A stretch of DNA of 64,000 bases from the NCBI GenBank assembly GCA_023389575.1, contig JAEWEG010000015.1, forward strand, positions 22,557 through 86,556. Direction: 5' to 3'. The DNA comes from Chloroflexota bacterium (lineage in GTDB: Bacteria > Chloroflexota > Chloroflexia > Thermomicrobiales > UBA6265). Below, one piece after another: positions 50,994 through 60,414 of the stretch. The translations under genes and the position numbers were made by a program. How positions within the stretch are numbered: position 1 is the first letter of the stretch; every line of letters starts with the position of its first letter. The notes below the pieces were generated by a model. That model worked only from the letters and a program-made list of their open reading frames with translations. It had not been told where the DNA came from and did no database searches.

Positions 50994-51911
50994 CTACTCC
51001 TTCACCGAGCCGAGCGTGATTCCCTTGACGAAATAGCGCTGCATGAACGGGTAGATGATGATCAACGGCAGGATGGCGATGACGATACCGGCCATGCGCA
51101 CGTTTGGCGTGATCATCGACATGCCCGAGGTGCCGAGGTTTTCGGTGACCAGGGCATTGAGCGCCACCTGCAGTGTGTACTTCTTGCTGTCGTTGATGTA
51201 GAGCACCACCGAGAGGAACTGGTTCCAGCGGCTGACCAGTTCGAACAGGGTGATCGTGGCGATGCCGGCCTGCGAGAGTGGCAGGTAGAGCGTGCGGAAG
51301 ATGTAGAAGTCACTGGCGCCGTCGATCCGGGCCGATTCGGCCAGGTCGTAGGGGACCCCGGCGAAGAAGTTCCGCAGCAGCAGGATGCTGAATCCGGACA
51401 CCATGCCGGAGAAGATCAGCGCCCACAGCGAGTTGAGCAGCCCGAGGTCGCGATTGACGATGTAGAGCGGGATCATGATCAGTTCGCCCGGAATCGCCAT
51501 CGTCGCCAGGATGAAACCGAGCATGAGCGTTTTGCCCGGCAGATCGCGCTGGATCAGCACGTAGGCGGCGAAACAGCAGAGCGTGACGTGGAAGAACGTG
51601 CCGGCGAGCGTCACGATGACGCTGTTCATGAACGCGCGCTGGAGGTCGAGGTTGATCCAGACGGTCTTGAATCCGTCGACGCTGAAATCCTGGGGCCAGA
51701 GGACGATGCCCGGTTCCATCGACGCCAGCGGCGCGGAGAACGCGACCGCGACCACGTTGACGAACGGCACGACCATCATCAGCATCAGGATGGTGAGGAA
51801 CGCGATGATGCCGGCGTAGGCTAGGTGGTCGGCGAGGCTTTCGCGGGGGCGGCCGCCGCTCGCATCGTTCTGGACCGGGGCGTTGGTGGTTTGAACGGGG
51901 GCTTCGATCAT
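50994..51911 (-). CDS. ABC sugar transporter permease (LplC/YtcP-like)
   Basis: A 305-residue inner-membrane permease of the carbohydrate uptake type 1 (CUT1) family with about six helices. The coupling-helix EAA motif appears as SARIDGASDFYIF (about residues 193-205). It would pair with the permease encoded upstream. GGGAGA stands 7 bases before the ATG at 51911, so I prefer this to an in-frame start at 51929. It overlaps nothing but begins only 2 bases beyond the other permease's stop. No ATPase gene is adjacent; a shared MsmX-like ATPase elsewhere is expected. Confidence 0.92.
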   Translation of the reverse strand: MIEAPVQTTNAPVQNDASGGRPRESLADHLAYAGIIAFLTILMLMMVVPFVNVVAVAFSAPLASMEPGIVLWPQDFSVDGFKTVWINLDLQRAFMNSVIVTLAGTFFHVTLCCFAAYVLIQRDLPGKTLMLGFILATMAIPGELIMIPLYIVNRDLGLLNSLWALIFSGMVSGFSILLLRNFFAGVPYDLAESARIDGASDFYIFRTLYLPLSQAGIATITLFELVSRWNQFLSVVLYINDSKKYTLQVALNALVTENLGTSGMSMITPNVRMAGIVIAILPLIIIYPFMQRYFVKGITLGSVKE

Positions 51912-51912
51912 C

Positions 51913-52803
51913 CTAGTTCTCCCGTCCAAAGCCGGTGATCTTCCAGACCACCGCCGTCATCGCCAGGGTGGTGAGCAGCACCATCACCGAAATCGCGCTG
52001 GCGAACCCAAGCTCGTAGCGCTGGATGCCCATGTCGTACACGTAGGTCATGATCACGTCGATCCCGGACTGCACGACCGGGTTTCGCATCACGAAGATCT
52101 GGTCGAAGATGCGCAGCAGCCCAAGGATGTTGAGCATGAAGACCACGACCATCGTGGGCTTCAGCAATGGCAACGTGATCTGGTAAATCTGCTGGAAACG
52201 TGATGCGCCATCGATCCGGGCGGCCTCGTACAGCGTCGGGCTGATGCTGGTGATCGCGGCGAGATAGATGATGGCCGCGTAGCCCATGTCCTTCCAGATC
52301 GGTAGGGCGATCATGGTCGTCCTGGCCCAGGCGGTGTTCGTGAGGAAGCGGATCGGACCCACATCGATGGTGGCCAGCAGCTCGTTCACCAGGCCGCCGG
52401 ATGGCGAGAGCAGGTAGATCCACATGCCGCCGATCACCACCCAGGAAAACAGGTGGGGCAGGTAGACGAAGGTTTGGGCGAACTTCTTGAACAGCAGGTA
52501 GCCGACCTCGTTGAGGGCGAGGGCGACGATGATGGGCGGGAAGAACCCGAAGACCAGGATGCCGCCTCCGATGATGAGCGTGTTCTTCACCACCTGCCAG
52601 AACTTGTCGTCTTCCCAGACGTCCGAGTAGTTCTGGGTGCCCACCCATTCGCCGCCGCCAAGCAGCTTGAACTCCTGGAAGCTGGACACGACGCCCTGGT
52701 ACAGGGGGTAATAGACGAACACGCAGAAATAAATGATGACCGGGATGATCATCAGGTAGAGCCCGTAGTGGCTCCGCATCAAACGGAGGTTTCGCCGGAG
52801 CAT
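51913..52803 (-). CDS. ABC sugar transporter permease (LplB-like)
   Basis: A 296-residue CUT1 permease. Helices begin near residue 15 (YGLYLMIIPVIIYFCVFVYY), and the EAA motif is EAARIDGASRFQQIY (about 190-204). Together with the downstream permease it would form the membrane channel for an oligosaccharide or polyol. The ATG at 52803 has GGAGAG close before it; the in-frame start at 52839 would add an unlikely charged tail. It follows the binding-protein gene after 195 bases that hold a terminator-like hairpin, as is common for lowering permease expression. Confidence 0.92.
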   Translation of the reverse strand: MLRRNLRLMRSHYGLYLMIIPVIIYFCVFVYYPLYQGVVSSFQEFKLLGGGEWVGTQNYSDVWEDDKFWQVVKNTLIIGGGILVFGFFPPIIVALALNEVGYLLFKKFAQTFVYLPHLFSWVVIGGMWIYLLSPSGGLVNELLATIDVGPIRFLTNTAWARTTMIALPIWKDMGYAAIIYLAAITSISPTLYEAARIDGASRFQQIYQITLPLLKPTMVVVFMLNILGLLRIFDQIFVMRNPVVQSGIDVIMTYVYDMGIQRYELGFASAISVMVLLTTLAMTAVVWKITGFGREN

Positions 52804-52958
52804 CCGCTCTCCCTTTCCCGTGGATCTGGGGAGTGACATCGAGTCCGGGCACCGAGAGGTGGCCCCGCCGTGGGGATCGCGTGCCCACCCCTGGGGGGAC
52901 CGCGCGCGATACCCGGTTCTCGATGTCAGGTCAAAGTCTGTGGTCGTTGAACGCGGAA

Positions 52959-52982
52959 GGGAGCCAGCAATCGCTGGCTCCC
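52959..52982 (-). terminator. Hairpin between the binding-protein and permease genes
   Basis: GGGAGCCAGC and GCTGGCTCCC form a perfect 10-bp stem around AATC, 17 bases beyond the stop of the binding-protein gene. It probably acts as an attenuator giving more binding protein than permease. Confidence 0.7.
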
Positions 52983-52998
52983 CGGATCCGCAGGGTGT

Positions 52999-54480
52999 TT
53001 AGCCGTCGATCAGGCCTTCGTTGAGCAGGGCCTGCTGCATGGCGGCGATGCCGTCGGCCGGAGTGAGATCGCCAAGGATGATCTTGATGATGTTCTCGTC
53101 GAGGATCGGGGCGATGATCGGTCCCCAGTCCGGTCCCATGTTGGCCAGGTAGCCGTGGGCCTTCGTGATTTCCTGCGCCTCGGCCAGGCCGGGGAGTTCA
53201 CCGATCGGGTTGGTCCAGTTGGAGTTGTACGGGGTTGGCTGGCCGTGGTCCATGGCGTGTTCCACGCCAAGCTCGGTCAGTTCGTAGGCGCCATCGGTGA
53301 CCGTGAAGTCGTTGCCTTCGATACCGAGCGACCCGAGGGTAATGCCCGGGAAGGTGTTCCACCATTCGATGAAGAGGAACGCGGTGTCCGGGTCGCTGGC
53401 GTTGACCGGGATGGTCCAGACGCTGGGCTGGCCACGGTTGAGCGTGACTTCGCCGTTCTCGTCCTCGGCGGCGGCGATACCGGCGGCCTTGAAGGTGGTG
53501 TCCGGGTTCGCCGCGGTGACCTGCGCGTTGAACAGGCCGACCCAGGTGTCCCAGTAGGTGACCATGCTGAGCTTGTCGGTCATGAACAGGTTGCGGAAGT
53601 CGGCGGTGGTGGCGGTGGCGAAGTTCGGGTCGTAGAGACCTTCGGCGTACAGCTTGGCGAGGAACTCGTAGACCGGGATGGCTGCCTCGGTGGCGTACGG
53701 AATGGTGCGCTTGCCATCGACCTCGACGAAGCCGGGCAGCACGCCGTGGGCGCTCATGAACGGCTGGATGTCGTAGGTGCCGGCCGTGCCGAGACCGAGC
53801 GGCTGGGAACCGTCTCCCACCGGGTCGCCATCACGCAGGGCGACCATGGTGTTGTACAGGTCGTCGAGGGTTCGCGGCGTCTCCAGGCCGAGCTTGTCGA
53901 GCCAGTCCTGGCGGATGGTGATCATCCGCGAGCCCTCGAACTTCTGGAAGGCGGAATAGATCTTGCCATCCTCGAAGGTGACCATCTCCCACTCCTCGGT
54001 CGGGATGACCGTGGGGTTGGAGAGGATGGCCGAGCCCTGGACGCGCTCGGTGAGGTCGGTGAGGACCTCGTCCGCGACGAGGGTCTGCACGGTGTCCTGG
54101 TTGGTGTAGATCAGGTCGTACTGCACGCCAGCGGCGAGGTCGGCCAGCATCTTCTGGCCGTAATCGGCGGTCGGGTGCACGAGCTCGATCTCGATGCCGG
54201 TGAGGCGGGTGATTTCCTGGGCGAAGAGTTCGTCCTCTTCCGGCGTCTTGCCGCCGACGACGGCGCTGAGGATGCGGAGCTTCTTGCCTTCCAGCGGGAA
54301 CTGTCCGAGCAGAGCGTCCTGGGCGGCGGCGAAGTCGGGATCGATTTCGGCGGCGACCGGCGATGCGCCTGGGGTGGCCTGGGCGGCCGCGCCGGCGAGC
54401 GAACCCCCGAGGGCAAACGCACCGGCGCCAGCGACGGCGGCTCCGGAAACGAGGGTACGACGAGACATCGATGACGACAT
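52999..54480 (-). CDS. ABC sugar transporter solute-binding lipoprotein-type protein
   Basis: A 493-residue extracellular binding protein of family 1 (LplA/YtcQ-like). It has a Tat-type signal (MSRRTLVSGAAVAG) and the Ala/Thr/Pro spacer of this genome (AQATPGASPVAAE), with no lipobox Cys, so it may be anchored otherwise or free. The folded part starts KKLRILSAVVGGKTPEEDEL. Substrate is an unknown saccharide. The frame is open to 54621, but AAAGGAGAG stands 7 bases before the ATG at 54480. It is the first gene of the five-gene operon. Confidence 0.9.
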   Translation of the reverse strand: MSSSMSRRTLVSGAAVAGAGAFALGGSLAGAAAQATPGASPVAAEIDPDFAAAQDALLGQFPLEGKKLRILSAVVGGKTPEEDELFAQEITRLTGIEIELVHPTADYGQKMLADLAAGVQYDLIYTNQDTVQTLVADEVLTDLTERVQGSAILSNPTVIPTEEWEMVTFEDGKIYSAFQKFEGSRMITIRQDWLDKLGLETPRTLDDLYNTMVALRDGDPVGDGSQPLGLGTAGTYDIQPFMSAHGVLPGFVEVDGKRTIPYATEAAIPVYEFLAKLYAEGLYDPNFATATTADFRNLFMTDKLSMVTYWDTWVGLFNAQVTAANPDTTFKAAGIAAAEDENGEVTLNRGQPSVWTIPVNASDPDTAFLFIEWWNTFPGITLGSLGIEGNDFTVTDGAYELTELGVEHAMDHGQPTPYNSNWTNPIGELPGLAEAQEITKAHGYLANMGPDWGPIIAPILDENIIKIILGDLTPADGIAAMQQALLNEGLIDG

Positions 54481-54784
54481 GACAGCTCTCCTTTGAGTGC
54501 TCACCTGTCCGGCGCGGATCTCGCGCCGGCCGTCTGGACACACGAACGGGCGCGACCTGGCCGCGATTCCCGCGGAATCGAGGCACCCGGTTCGACGACG
54601 TCTGTCCGTGCGTGCTGGCACGATTGTACCAACCGCTGAACAATGCCATCGGAAGACGATGTGAATGCAAAGGAATGGTCAACACCGTCCATTCCCGCGA
54701 GCGAGGTTCGCCATATGCGAGATGGAGCCAATTTCGGCTCGCGGACGTCAGGTTGGCCTGGGGCCAGCGCGCATGTTGACCTTG
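54481..54784. other. 304-bp gene-free stretch
   Basis: No coding sequence is supported. TACAAT on the minus strand (54628-54623) is a candidate -10 for the binding-protein operon but lacks a good -35. The right side should hold the end region of the transporter gene that stops at 54785. Confidence 0.4.
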
Positions 54785-56035
54785 TCAGCGAAGGCTCATG
54801 GCGAGGGCGGCGGTGGTCACCACCAGAACAACGGGCACCACCAGCAGGCTCACGCGCAGATAGTCGGCGGTTCGCACCTCCACCCCGTGACGGCGCAGGA
54901 ATGTCAGCCAGAGGATGGTGGCCAGCGATCCGTAGGTTGTCAGCGCCGGACCAATGTTGGCCCCGACGAGGCTTCCGTAGGTGAGCGCGTCGCGGAGGTG
55001 AGGAGACGCTCGCTCGATGATGCCCGCCGACAGCAGCACCATCGGCACGTTGTTGACCACGTTGCTTCCAGCCGCGTTGCCGAGCATCGCGAGGATCATA
55101 CCCCCGACCTCGCTTTCGGGCAGGGTGATCGTTCGTTCGTCCAGCCAGGCGCGTTCGAAGGCGGCGATCACCACGGTCATGCTGATCACGAAGAGGAAGA
55201 CGGATGGTGACAGCGCCTCCGCGATCTGGGGCACGGACATCCTCCGGGAGCCGACCGCCAGCCCACCCAGCAGGACACCACCGGTCACCGCCGCCCACCA
55301 GAGTGGGTAGCCGGCGAAGCCGAGTGCCACGAGCGCGACCAGCGTGACCGTCAGCCCGGCCGCGCAGAAGCCCGTCCAGGGTGTCACCACATGCACCACC
55401 GGGATGTCCGGCGCCGGTTGCCCGAAACGGGGCGGAATGCGCCGGCGAAACAGCCACCACAACAGCACCAGTGCCGTAACCGAAGCGACGAGGTTTGGCC
55501 ACCACATGACCCCCGCGAAGTCCGAGAACCGGAGATCGAGCCGGTCGAACAACAGCAGGTTGGTGAGGTTGCTGACGGGCAGCGCCAGCGACGCGATATT
55601 GGCGAGGAAGACCGTGGCGAACAGCATCGGGATTGGGTCGAGCCCGCGACGGCCGGCGAGGCTCAGCACGATCGGCGTCAGGAGGATGACCGTGACGTCG
55701 AGTGAGAGCAAGGTGGTGACCGCGATCGCCAGCAGGGCAATCAGCATGTACAGCAGGGGGCCGCTACCGCGAGCCCATTGGGCGCAGAGTTCGGCGACAA
55801 TCGTGAACACCCTGGCCTGGTCGACCACACCCACGAGCAGGAGCATTCCGGCGAGGAACAGGAGGACGTTGGACACGTCGCCGACCAGGCTGGGGATGTC
55901 TCCGATTGCAACCGCGCCAGTGGCGACCACCGCGATCGCGCCAGCCGTGGCGTAGAGTCCCTCGGGCCGGTCGCCGGGGCGAACCAGCATCAGGCCGAGC
56001 GTGACCAACACGATACCGAGAACCACGAACGACAT
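54785..56035 (-). CDS. SLC13/ArsB-NhaD-type ion or anion transporter
   Basis: A 416-residue integral membrane protein with about eleven to twelve helices. It has two related halves, each with an Asn-rich re-entrant phrase: FLANIASLALPVSNLTNLLLF in the first, split here, and GNAAGSNVVNNVPMV in the second. The latter is the hallmark of the arsenite/citrate/Na+-H+ (IT) superfamily. No arsenic-resistance genes stand beside it, so the substrate (arsenite, a dicarboxylate, sulfate or Na+) is open. The ATG at 56035 is chosen over a TTG two codons earlier. It appears monocistronic. Confidence 0.82.
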   Translation of the reverse strand: MSFVVLGIVLVTLGLMLVRPGDRPEGLYATAGAIAVVATGAVAIGDIPSLVGDVSNVLLFLAGMLLLVGVVDQARVFTIVAELCAQWARGSGPLLYMLIALLAIAVTTLLSLDVTVILLTPIVLSLAGRRGLDPIPMLFATVFLANIASLALPVSNLTNLLLFDRLDLRFSDFAGVMWWPNLVASVTALVLLWWLFRRRIPPRFGQPAPDIPVVHVVTPWTGFCAAGLTVTLVALVALGFAGYPLWWAAVTGGVLLGGLAVGSRRMSVPQIAEALSPSVFLFVISMTVVIAAFERAWLDERTITLPESEVGGMILAMLGNAAGSNVVNNVPMVLLSAGIIERASPHLRDALTYGSLVGANIGPALTTYGSLATILWLTFLRRHGVEVRTADYLRVSLLVVPVVLVVTTAALAMSLR

Positions 56036-56327
56036 GAGCAATCACCGGCATCGATTGAATGCAACGCACGACCTGCTTCCGGGAATCTTGACGAGGCACA
56101 ACGCGGATCATACTGGTAGACCAGGGCGCTGGCTACCAGCCCATCTCGCTCCGTTTGAACACCGACCACCGGCCGGGTCATGGGGGTGGCGGATTCCAAT
56201 GATTATGGTCACCTTGGAATTTCGGAAGGGTGTATGATGATACGGCGCGGCACGGGCATTACCGGGGCGCGCTTTTCGCGCCAAGAAGCGCGACCCGCCT
56301 CCCTAGACCCTTCATGAAAGCCGCTAG

Positions 56328-58058
56328 ATGGATCTGCTCAAGCAATTCTTCGCCTACTACAAGCCATGGAAGAAGCTCTTCTGGCTGGACTTTGGCTGCG
56401 CCATCGTCTCGGGCGTCCTCGAACTCGCCTTCCCCATCGCGGTGGCGTATTTCATCGACGACCTGCTTCCCAGCGAGAACTGGAGCCTGATCGTCGCCTG
56501 CTCCGTGGCGCTGCTGGCGGTGTACCTGCTCAACACTGGGCTGATGGTGATCGTGACCTACTGGGGTCACATGCTTGGCATCAACATCGAAACGGAGATG
56601 CGGCGGCGCAGTTTCGACCATATCCAGAAACTGTCGTTCCGGTTCTTCGATAACCAGAAAACCGGGCACCTCGTTGGCCGGGTGACCAAGGACCTGGAAG
56701 AGGTCGGCGAAGTCGCCCACCACGGGCCAGAAGACGCCTTCATCGCGATCATGACCTTCGTCGGCGCGTTCGTGCTGATGTTCAACATCAACACCGAACT
56801 GGCGCTGATCACCGCCGCCATCGTTCCGTTCACCGGCTTCGTCACCACGCGCTACGGGGGCCGGATGGCCCGCACCTGGCGGTCGCTGTTTGGCCGGGTG
56901 GGCGAGTTCAACGCCCGCATCGAGGAGAACGTCGGCGGCATCCGGGTCGTGCAGGCGTTCGCCAACGAAGACCACGAGCGCAAGCTCTTCAGCCACGACA
57001 ACCATGAGTACCGGAAAACCAAGCTCGAGGCGTACCGGATCATGGCGGCGTCGATGTCGCTGAGCTATCTCGGCATGCGGCTGACCCAGCTCGTGGTGAT
57101 GATCGCGGGAACCTGGTTCGTCATGCAGGGCACGCTCTCGTACGGTGGGTTCGTCAGCTTCCTGCTGCTGGTCGGCGTGTTCTTCCGGCCGGTGGAGAAG
57201 ATCAACTCGGTGATCGAGATGTACCCCAAGGGCATCGCCGGGTTCAAGCGCTACCTCGAACTGCTCAACACGGAGCCCGATATTCAGGACAAGCCGGGCG
57301 CGATCGAGGTTTCGAACCTGACCGGCGAGATTCGCTACGAGAACGTGACCTTCGGCTACACGCCGGACCGACCGGTGTTTAGTGGGCTCAACCTGGCGAT
57401 TCACTCCGGTGAAACTGTCGCCTTCGTCGGTCCTTCCGGCGCGGGCAAGACCACCATCAGCTCCCTGCTGCCGCGCTTCTACGAAATCGACTCCGGCAGG
57501 ATCACGATCGATGGCATCGACATCCGCGACATGACGCTGAACTCGTTGCGCCGCGAGATCGGCATCGTGCAGCAGGACGTGTTTCTGTTCGGCGGGACGA
57601 TTCGCGAGAACATCGCCTACGGCAAGCTCGGGGCCACGGACGACGAGATCAGGGAGGCCGCTCGCCGGGCGCGGCTCGACACGGTGATCGACCAGATGCC
57701 GGCTGGCATGGACACGGTGATTGGCGAGCGCGGGGTGAAGCTCTCGGGCGGCCAGAAGCAGCGCATGGCGATCGCCCGCATGTTCCTGAAGAACCCGCCG
57801 ATCCTGATCCTCGACGAGGCGACCTCGGCGCTGGACACCGAGACCGAGCGGGCCATCCAGCAATCCCTGGCCGAACTCGCGGTTGGCCGCACCACGCTGG
57901 TGATCGCCCACCGGCTGGCGACGATCCAGAACGCCGACCGGATCGTGGTGGTCGATACCACGGGTATCGTCGAACAGGGCCGGCACCTGGACCTGATCGA
58001 GATGAACGGCGTTTACAGCCGCCTGCACGACGCCCAGTTCAGGCTGCAAACCGCCTAG
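56328..58058 (+). CDS. ABC exporter half-transporter (MsbA/BmrA-type fused permease-ATPase)
   Basis: A 576-residue half-transporter that would work as a dimer to export lipids or drugs. The N-terminal membrane domain has six helices (about residues 15-300). The ATPase has Walker A GPSGAGKTT (about 368), the Q loop in VQQDVFLFGG, signature LSGGQKQRMAIARM (about 473), Walker B ILILDEATSALD (about 494) and the switch His in VIAHRLATI. It has no partner gene, so it is probably homodimeric. A clear terminator lies 157 bases after the stop. The upstream 290 bases contain a small GGCGCG hairpin. Confidence 0.94.
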   Translation: MDLLKQFFAYYKPWKKLFWLDFGCAIVSGVLELAFPIAVAYFIDDLLPSENWSLIVACSVALLAVYLLNTGLMVIVTYWGHMLGINIETEMRRRSFDHIQKLSFRFFDNQKTGHLVGRVTKDLEEVGEVAHHGPEDAFIAIMTFVGAFVLMFNINTELALITAAIVPFTGFVTTRYGGRMARTWRSLFGRVGEFNARIEENVGGIRVVQAFANEDHERKLFSHDNHEYRKTKLEAYRIMAASMSLSYLGMRLTQLVVMIAGTWFVMQGTLSYGGFVSFLLLVGVFFRPVEKINSVIEMYPKGIAGFKRYLELLNTEPDIQDKPGAIEVSNLTGEIRYENVTFGYTPDRPVFSGLNLAIHSGETVAFVGPSGAGKTTISSLLPRFYEIDSGRITIDGIDIRDMTLNSLRREIGIVQQDVFLFGGTIRENIAYGKLGATDDEIREAARRARLDTVIDQMPAGMDTVIGERGVKLSGGQKQRMAIARMFLKNPPILILDEATSALDTETERAIQQSLAELAVGRTTLVIAHRLATIQNADRIVVVDTTGIVEQGRHLDLIEMNGVYSRLHDAQFRLQTA

Positions 58059-58381
58059 CTCGCCACACATCCAGGTCTCCGCGCCGTGAAGTGCGCCGGC
58101 CTGTTGGGGGCGCTGCATGGCCCCCCACGGCCGGCCCGCGGGCCCCATCGAGTCGTCCACTATACGAGCGCGAACCACGAAAAGTGGGAACCAGCATCAA
58201 AGCAATGAGCAGCGCGGCCGGGTCTTTCCCGGCCGCTTTTTTGTGCGAATCGTGCGTGACATCGCCACTTTTTTCACACCTTGCACTAATAATCACTAAA
58301 GTTCCATTGTCGTTTCACTGACGGGCTGCTAGAGTGTGGGCACCAACAGAACGGATTGCATGGGTCGACAAGGCATCTTGA
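58059..58381. other. 323-bp gene-free stretch before the LacI operon
   Basis: No coding sequence is supported. The left half is G+C-rich and ends in the terminator at 58215. The right half is A+T-rich (58250-58320) and probably holds the LacI-operon promoter, with TTGCAC at 58281 as a possible -35. I see no clear LacI-type palindromic operator in it. Confidence 0.5.
58215..58243 (+). terminator. Rho-independent terminator
   Basis: GCGGCCGGG (58215-58223) pairs perfectly with CCCGGCCGC (58229-58237) around TCTTT and is followed by six T residues. It belongs to the ABC exporter gene. Confidence 0.9.
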
Positions 58382-59464
58382 ATGTCCGAGAAGCGCGTCA
58401 CCATATCTGATATCGCACGAGAGAGCGGAGCGTCGCCGACGACCGTCTCCCTTGTCCTGCGGGACAAGGGCGGGATTGGCATGGACACCCGCGAGCGCGT
58501 GCTGGCGGCCGCCCAGACGCTCGGCTACGAGCGCAAGCACTCCAGGCGATCCCGTGGCGAGCGCGACGTCACCACCGCCGCGCTCCTGTTCCGCGCTAAT
58601 TCGCCCAACCCCACCGGTGGTTCGCCTGGCGTCAATCCGTTCTATTCGTGGGTGCTAACCGGCGTGGAAGCCGTGGCTCGCGGCAAGCGGATCAGCCTGC
58701 TCTATGGGACGGTCGCCATCAACGAGTCGAACGAGATCGTCGATATCCCGCATCACCTGCTCGGCGACGGAACGGACGGCATCATCGTGGTGGGCGCGTT
58801 CCACGACGACGCCGTGCTGGCGCTGGCGGGAAGCACGTCGCGCCCGATGGTGCTGGTCGATGGTCCCGGGTCGTCCCCACGGTTCGATGTGGTGGCAAGT
58901 GACAACGTCCAGGGAACACGGACGGTGACCAACCACCTGATCGAGGCTGGACACACCCACATCGCCCTGCTCACCCGCGTCGTCGCCGCCAATCCGAACT
59001 TCGCCGCCCGGGAGGCCGGCTACCGGCTCGCGCTGGAAGACCATGGGCTGACGCCGGTGGTGGGGCGCATCGAGCAGTGGAACGTGAGCGAGGCCATCGA
59101 CCGGATTTTCGAGGAACGCCCCACCGTGACCGCGATCGTGTGCGTGAACGACCAGTTCGCGCTGGATGCCGGCAACGAACTGGAATGCCGCGGCATCCGG
59201 GTGCCGGACGATATCTCGCTGGTGGGGTTCGACAACACCGACCACTCCACCGCGTTCCGGCCCGGCCTGACCACCATGAATGTCGACAAGGTTGGCATGG
59301 GCCGGCTCGCCATCACCCTGCTTGACTATCGCCTGCAGTGGCCGGACTCCGCTCCGGCCAGTATCATCCTGACCCCTAGCCTGACCATTCGAGGGAGTGT
59401 CGCCAGCCCAGATCTCAACCGTCAACCAATCTCACCGCCACCAGGCACGGAGTCTTTCCGATGA
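58382..59464 (+). CDS. LacI-family transcription regulator
   Basis: A 360-residue sugar-responsive regulator. The N-terminal helix-turn-helix is VTISDIARESGASPTTVSLV, followed by the hinge helix region GIGMDTRERVLAAAQTLGY. The periplasmic-binding-protein-like core has GIIVVGAFHDD, SDNVQGTRT and the C-terminal VVGFDN-type phrase LVGFDNTDHS. It would repress the two permease and one binding-protein genes downstream until their sugar is present. Its stop overlaps the first permease start as ATGA, so the regulator is part of the operon it controls, an autoregulatory layout. Confidence 0.94.
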   Translation: MSEKRVTISDIARESGASPTTVSLVLRDKGGIGMDTRERVLAAAQTLGYERKHSRRSRGERDVTTAALLFRANSPNPTGGSPGVNPFYSWVLTGVEAVARGKRISLLYGTVAINESNEIVDIPHHLLGDGTDGIIVVGAFHDDAVLALAGSTSRPMVLVDGPGSSPRFDVVASDNVQGTRTVTNHLIEAGHTHIALLTRVVAANPNFAAREAGYRLALEDHGLTPVVGRIEQWNVSEAIDRIFEERPTVTAIVCVNDQFALDAGNELECRGIRVPDDISLVGFDNTDHSTAFRPGLTTMNVDKVGMGRLAITLLDYRLQWPDSAPASIILTPSLTIRGSVASPDLNRQPISPPPGTESFR

Positions 59465-60414
59465 GCGCACAAGGGTCCTCACTCAAGGATATCGACGGCA
59501 TCGAGTCCAGCGGCACCTCGCGTTGGCGACAGATCGTTCACGACCGGTGGATGTACCTGTTCATGGCGCCAGGGCTGCTGTACTTTCTGTTGTTCGTCTA
59601 CTTCCCGATGCTGGGAAACATCATCGCTTTCAAGAACTACTCGCCGTTCATCGGGATCATGGACAGCCCATGGGTGGGACTGGCCAACTTCGAGCGCCTG
59701 CTCACCGATCCGAACTTCAAGCAGGCATTGAAGAACACCATCCAGATCGAGGCGCTCCAGTTGCTGTTCGCCTTCCCGGCGCCGTTGCTGCTGGCGCTGC
59801 TGCTCAACTCCATGGTCAGCGAACGGATCAAGCGGTCCGTCCAGAGCATCGTCTACCTGCCCTACTTCCTCTCGTGGGTCATCGTTATCGCCCTGTGGCA
59901 GCAGGTGTTCGGCGGGGCCGGCGTCATCAACCAGTTCCTGCGCGATGGTGGCTACGACACCGTCAACATCATGTCCAACCCGGATTTCTTCAAGCCGCTC
60001 GTGGTGCTGCAATCGATGTGGAAGGAGATTGGCTGGGGAACCATCATCTTCCTGGCCGCGCTCACCAAGATCGATCCGCAACTGTACGAAGCCGCCGCGA
60101 TGGACGGCGCCAACGGGCGTCGCCGGATGTTCGACGTCACACTGCCCGGCATTCGGGGGATCGTGGTCCTGCTCCTGATCCTGCGGATGGGATCGATGTT
60201 CTCCACCGGGTTCGAGCAGTACTTCCTGCAGCGGAACGCCGTTGGCCCGCAGGCCGCGGAGGTCATCGACACCCTCGTCTACACGCTCGGTTTCCAGTCT
60301 GGCCAATGGAGCTTTGGCGCCGCCGTGGGACTGATGCGCGGTATTGTCGCCGCGATCCTGATCCTCTTCGCGAACTGGCTGGCCAAACGCTTCGGTGAGG
60401 AAGGACTGCTCTAA
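59461..60414 (+). CDS. ABC sugar transporter permease (LplB-like)
   Basis: A 317-residue CUT1 permease with six helices, starting after a 25-residue cytoplasmic tail (WMYLFMAPGLLYFLLFVYF). The coupling motif is EAAAMDGANGRRRMF (about residues 209-223). It would form a heterodimer with the next permease. Four-base overlaps at both ends (ATGA with lacI, TAATG with the next gene) show tight coupling. As in the other sugar operon of this window, there is no ATPase gene nearby. Substrate is an unknown carbohydrate. Confidence 0.93.
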   Translation: MSAQGSSLKDIDGIESSGTSRWRQIVHDRWMYLFMAPGLLYFLLFVYFPMLGNIIAFKNYSPFIGIMDSPWVGLANFERLLTDPNFKQALKNTIQIEALQLLFAFPAPLLLALLLNSMVSERIKRSVQSIVYLPYFLSWVIVIALWQQVFGGAGVINQFLRDGGYDTVNIMSNPDFFKPLVVLQSMWKEIGWGTIIFLAALTKIDPQLYEAAAMDGANGRRRMFDVTLPGIRGIVVLLLILRMGSMFSTGFEQYFLQRNAVGPQAAEVIDTLVYTLGFQSGQWSFGAAVGLMRGIVAAILILFANWLAKRFGEEGLL

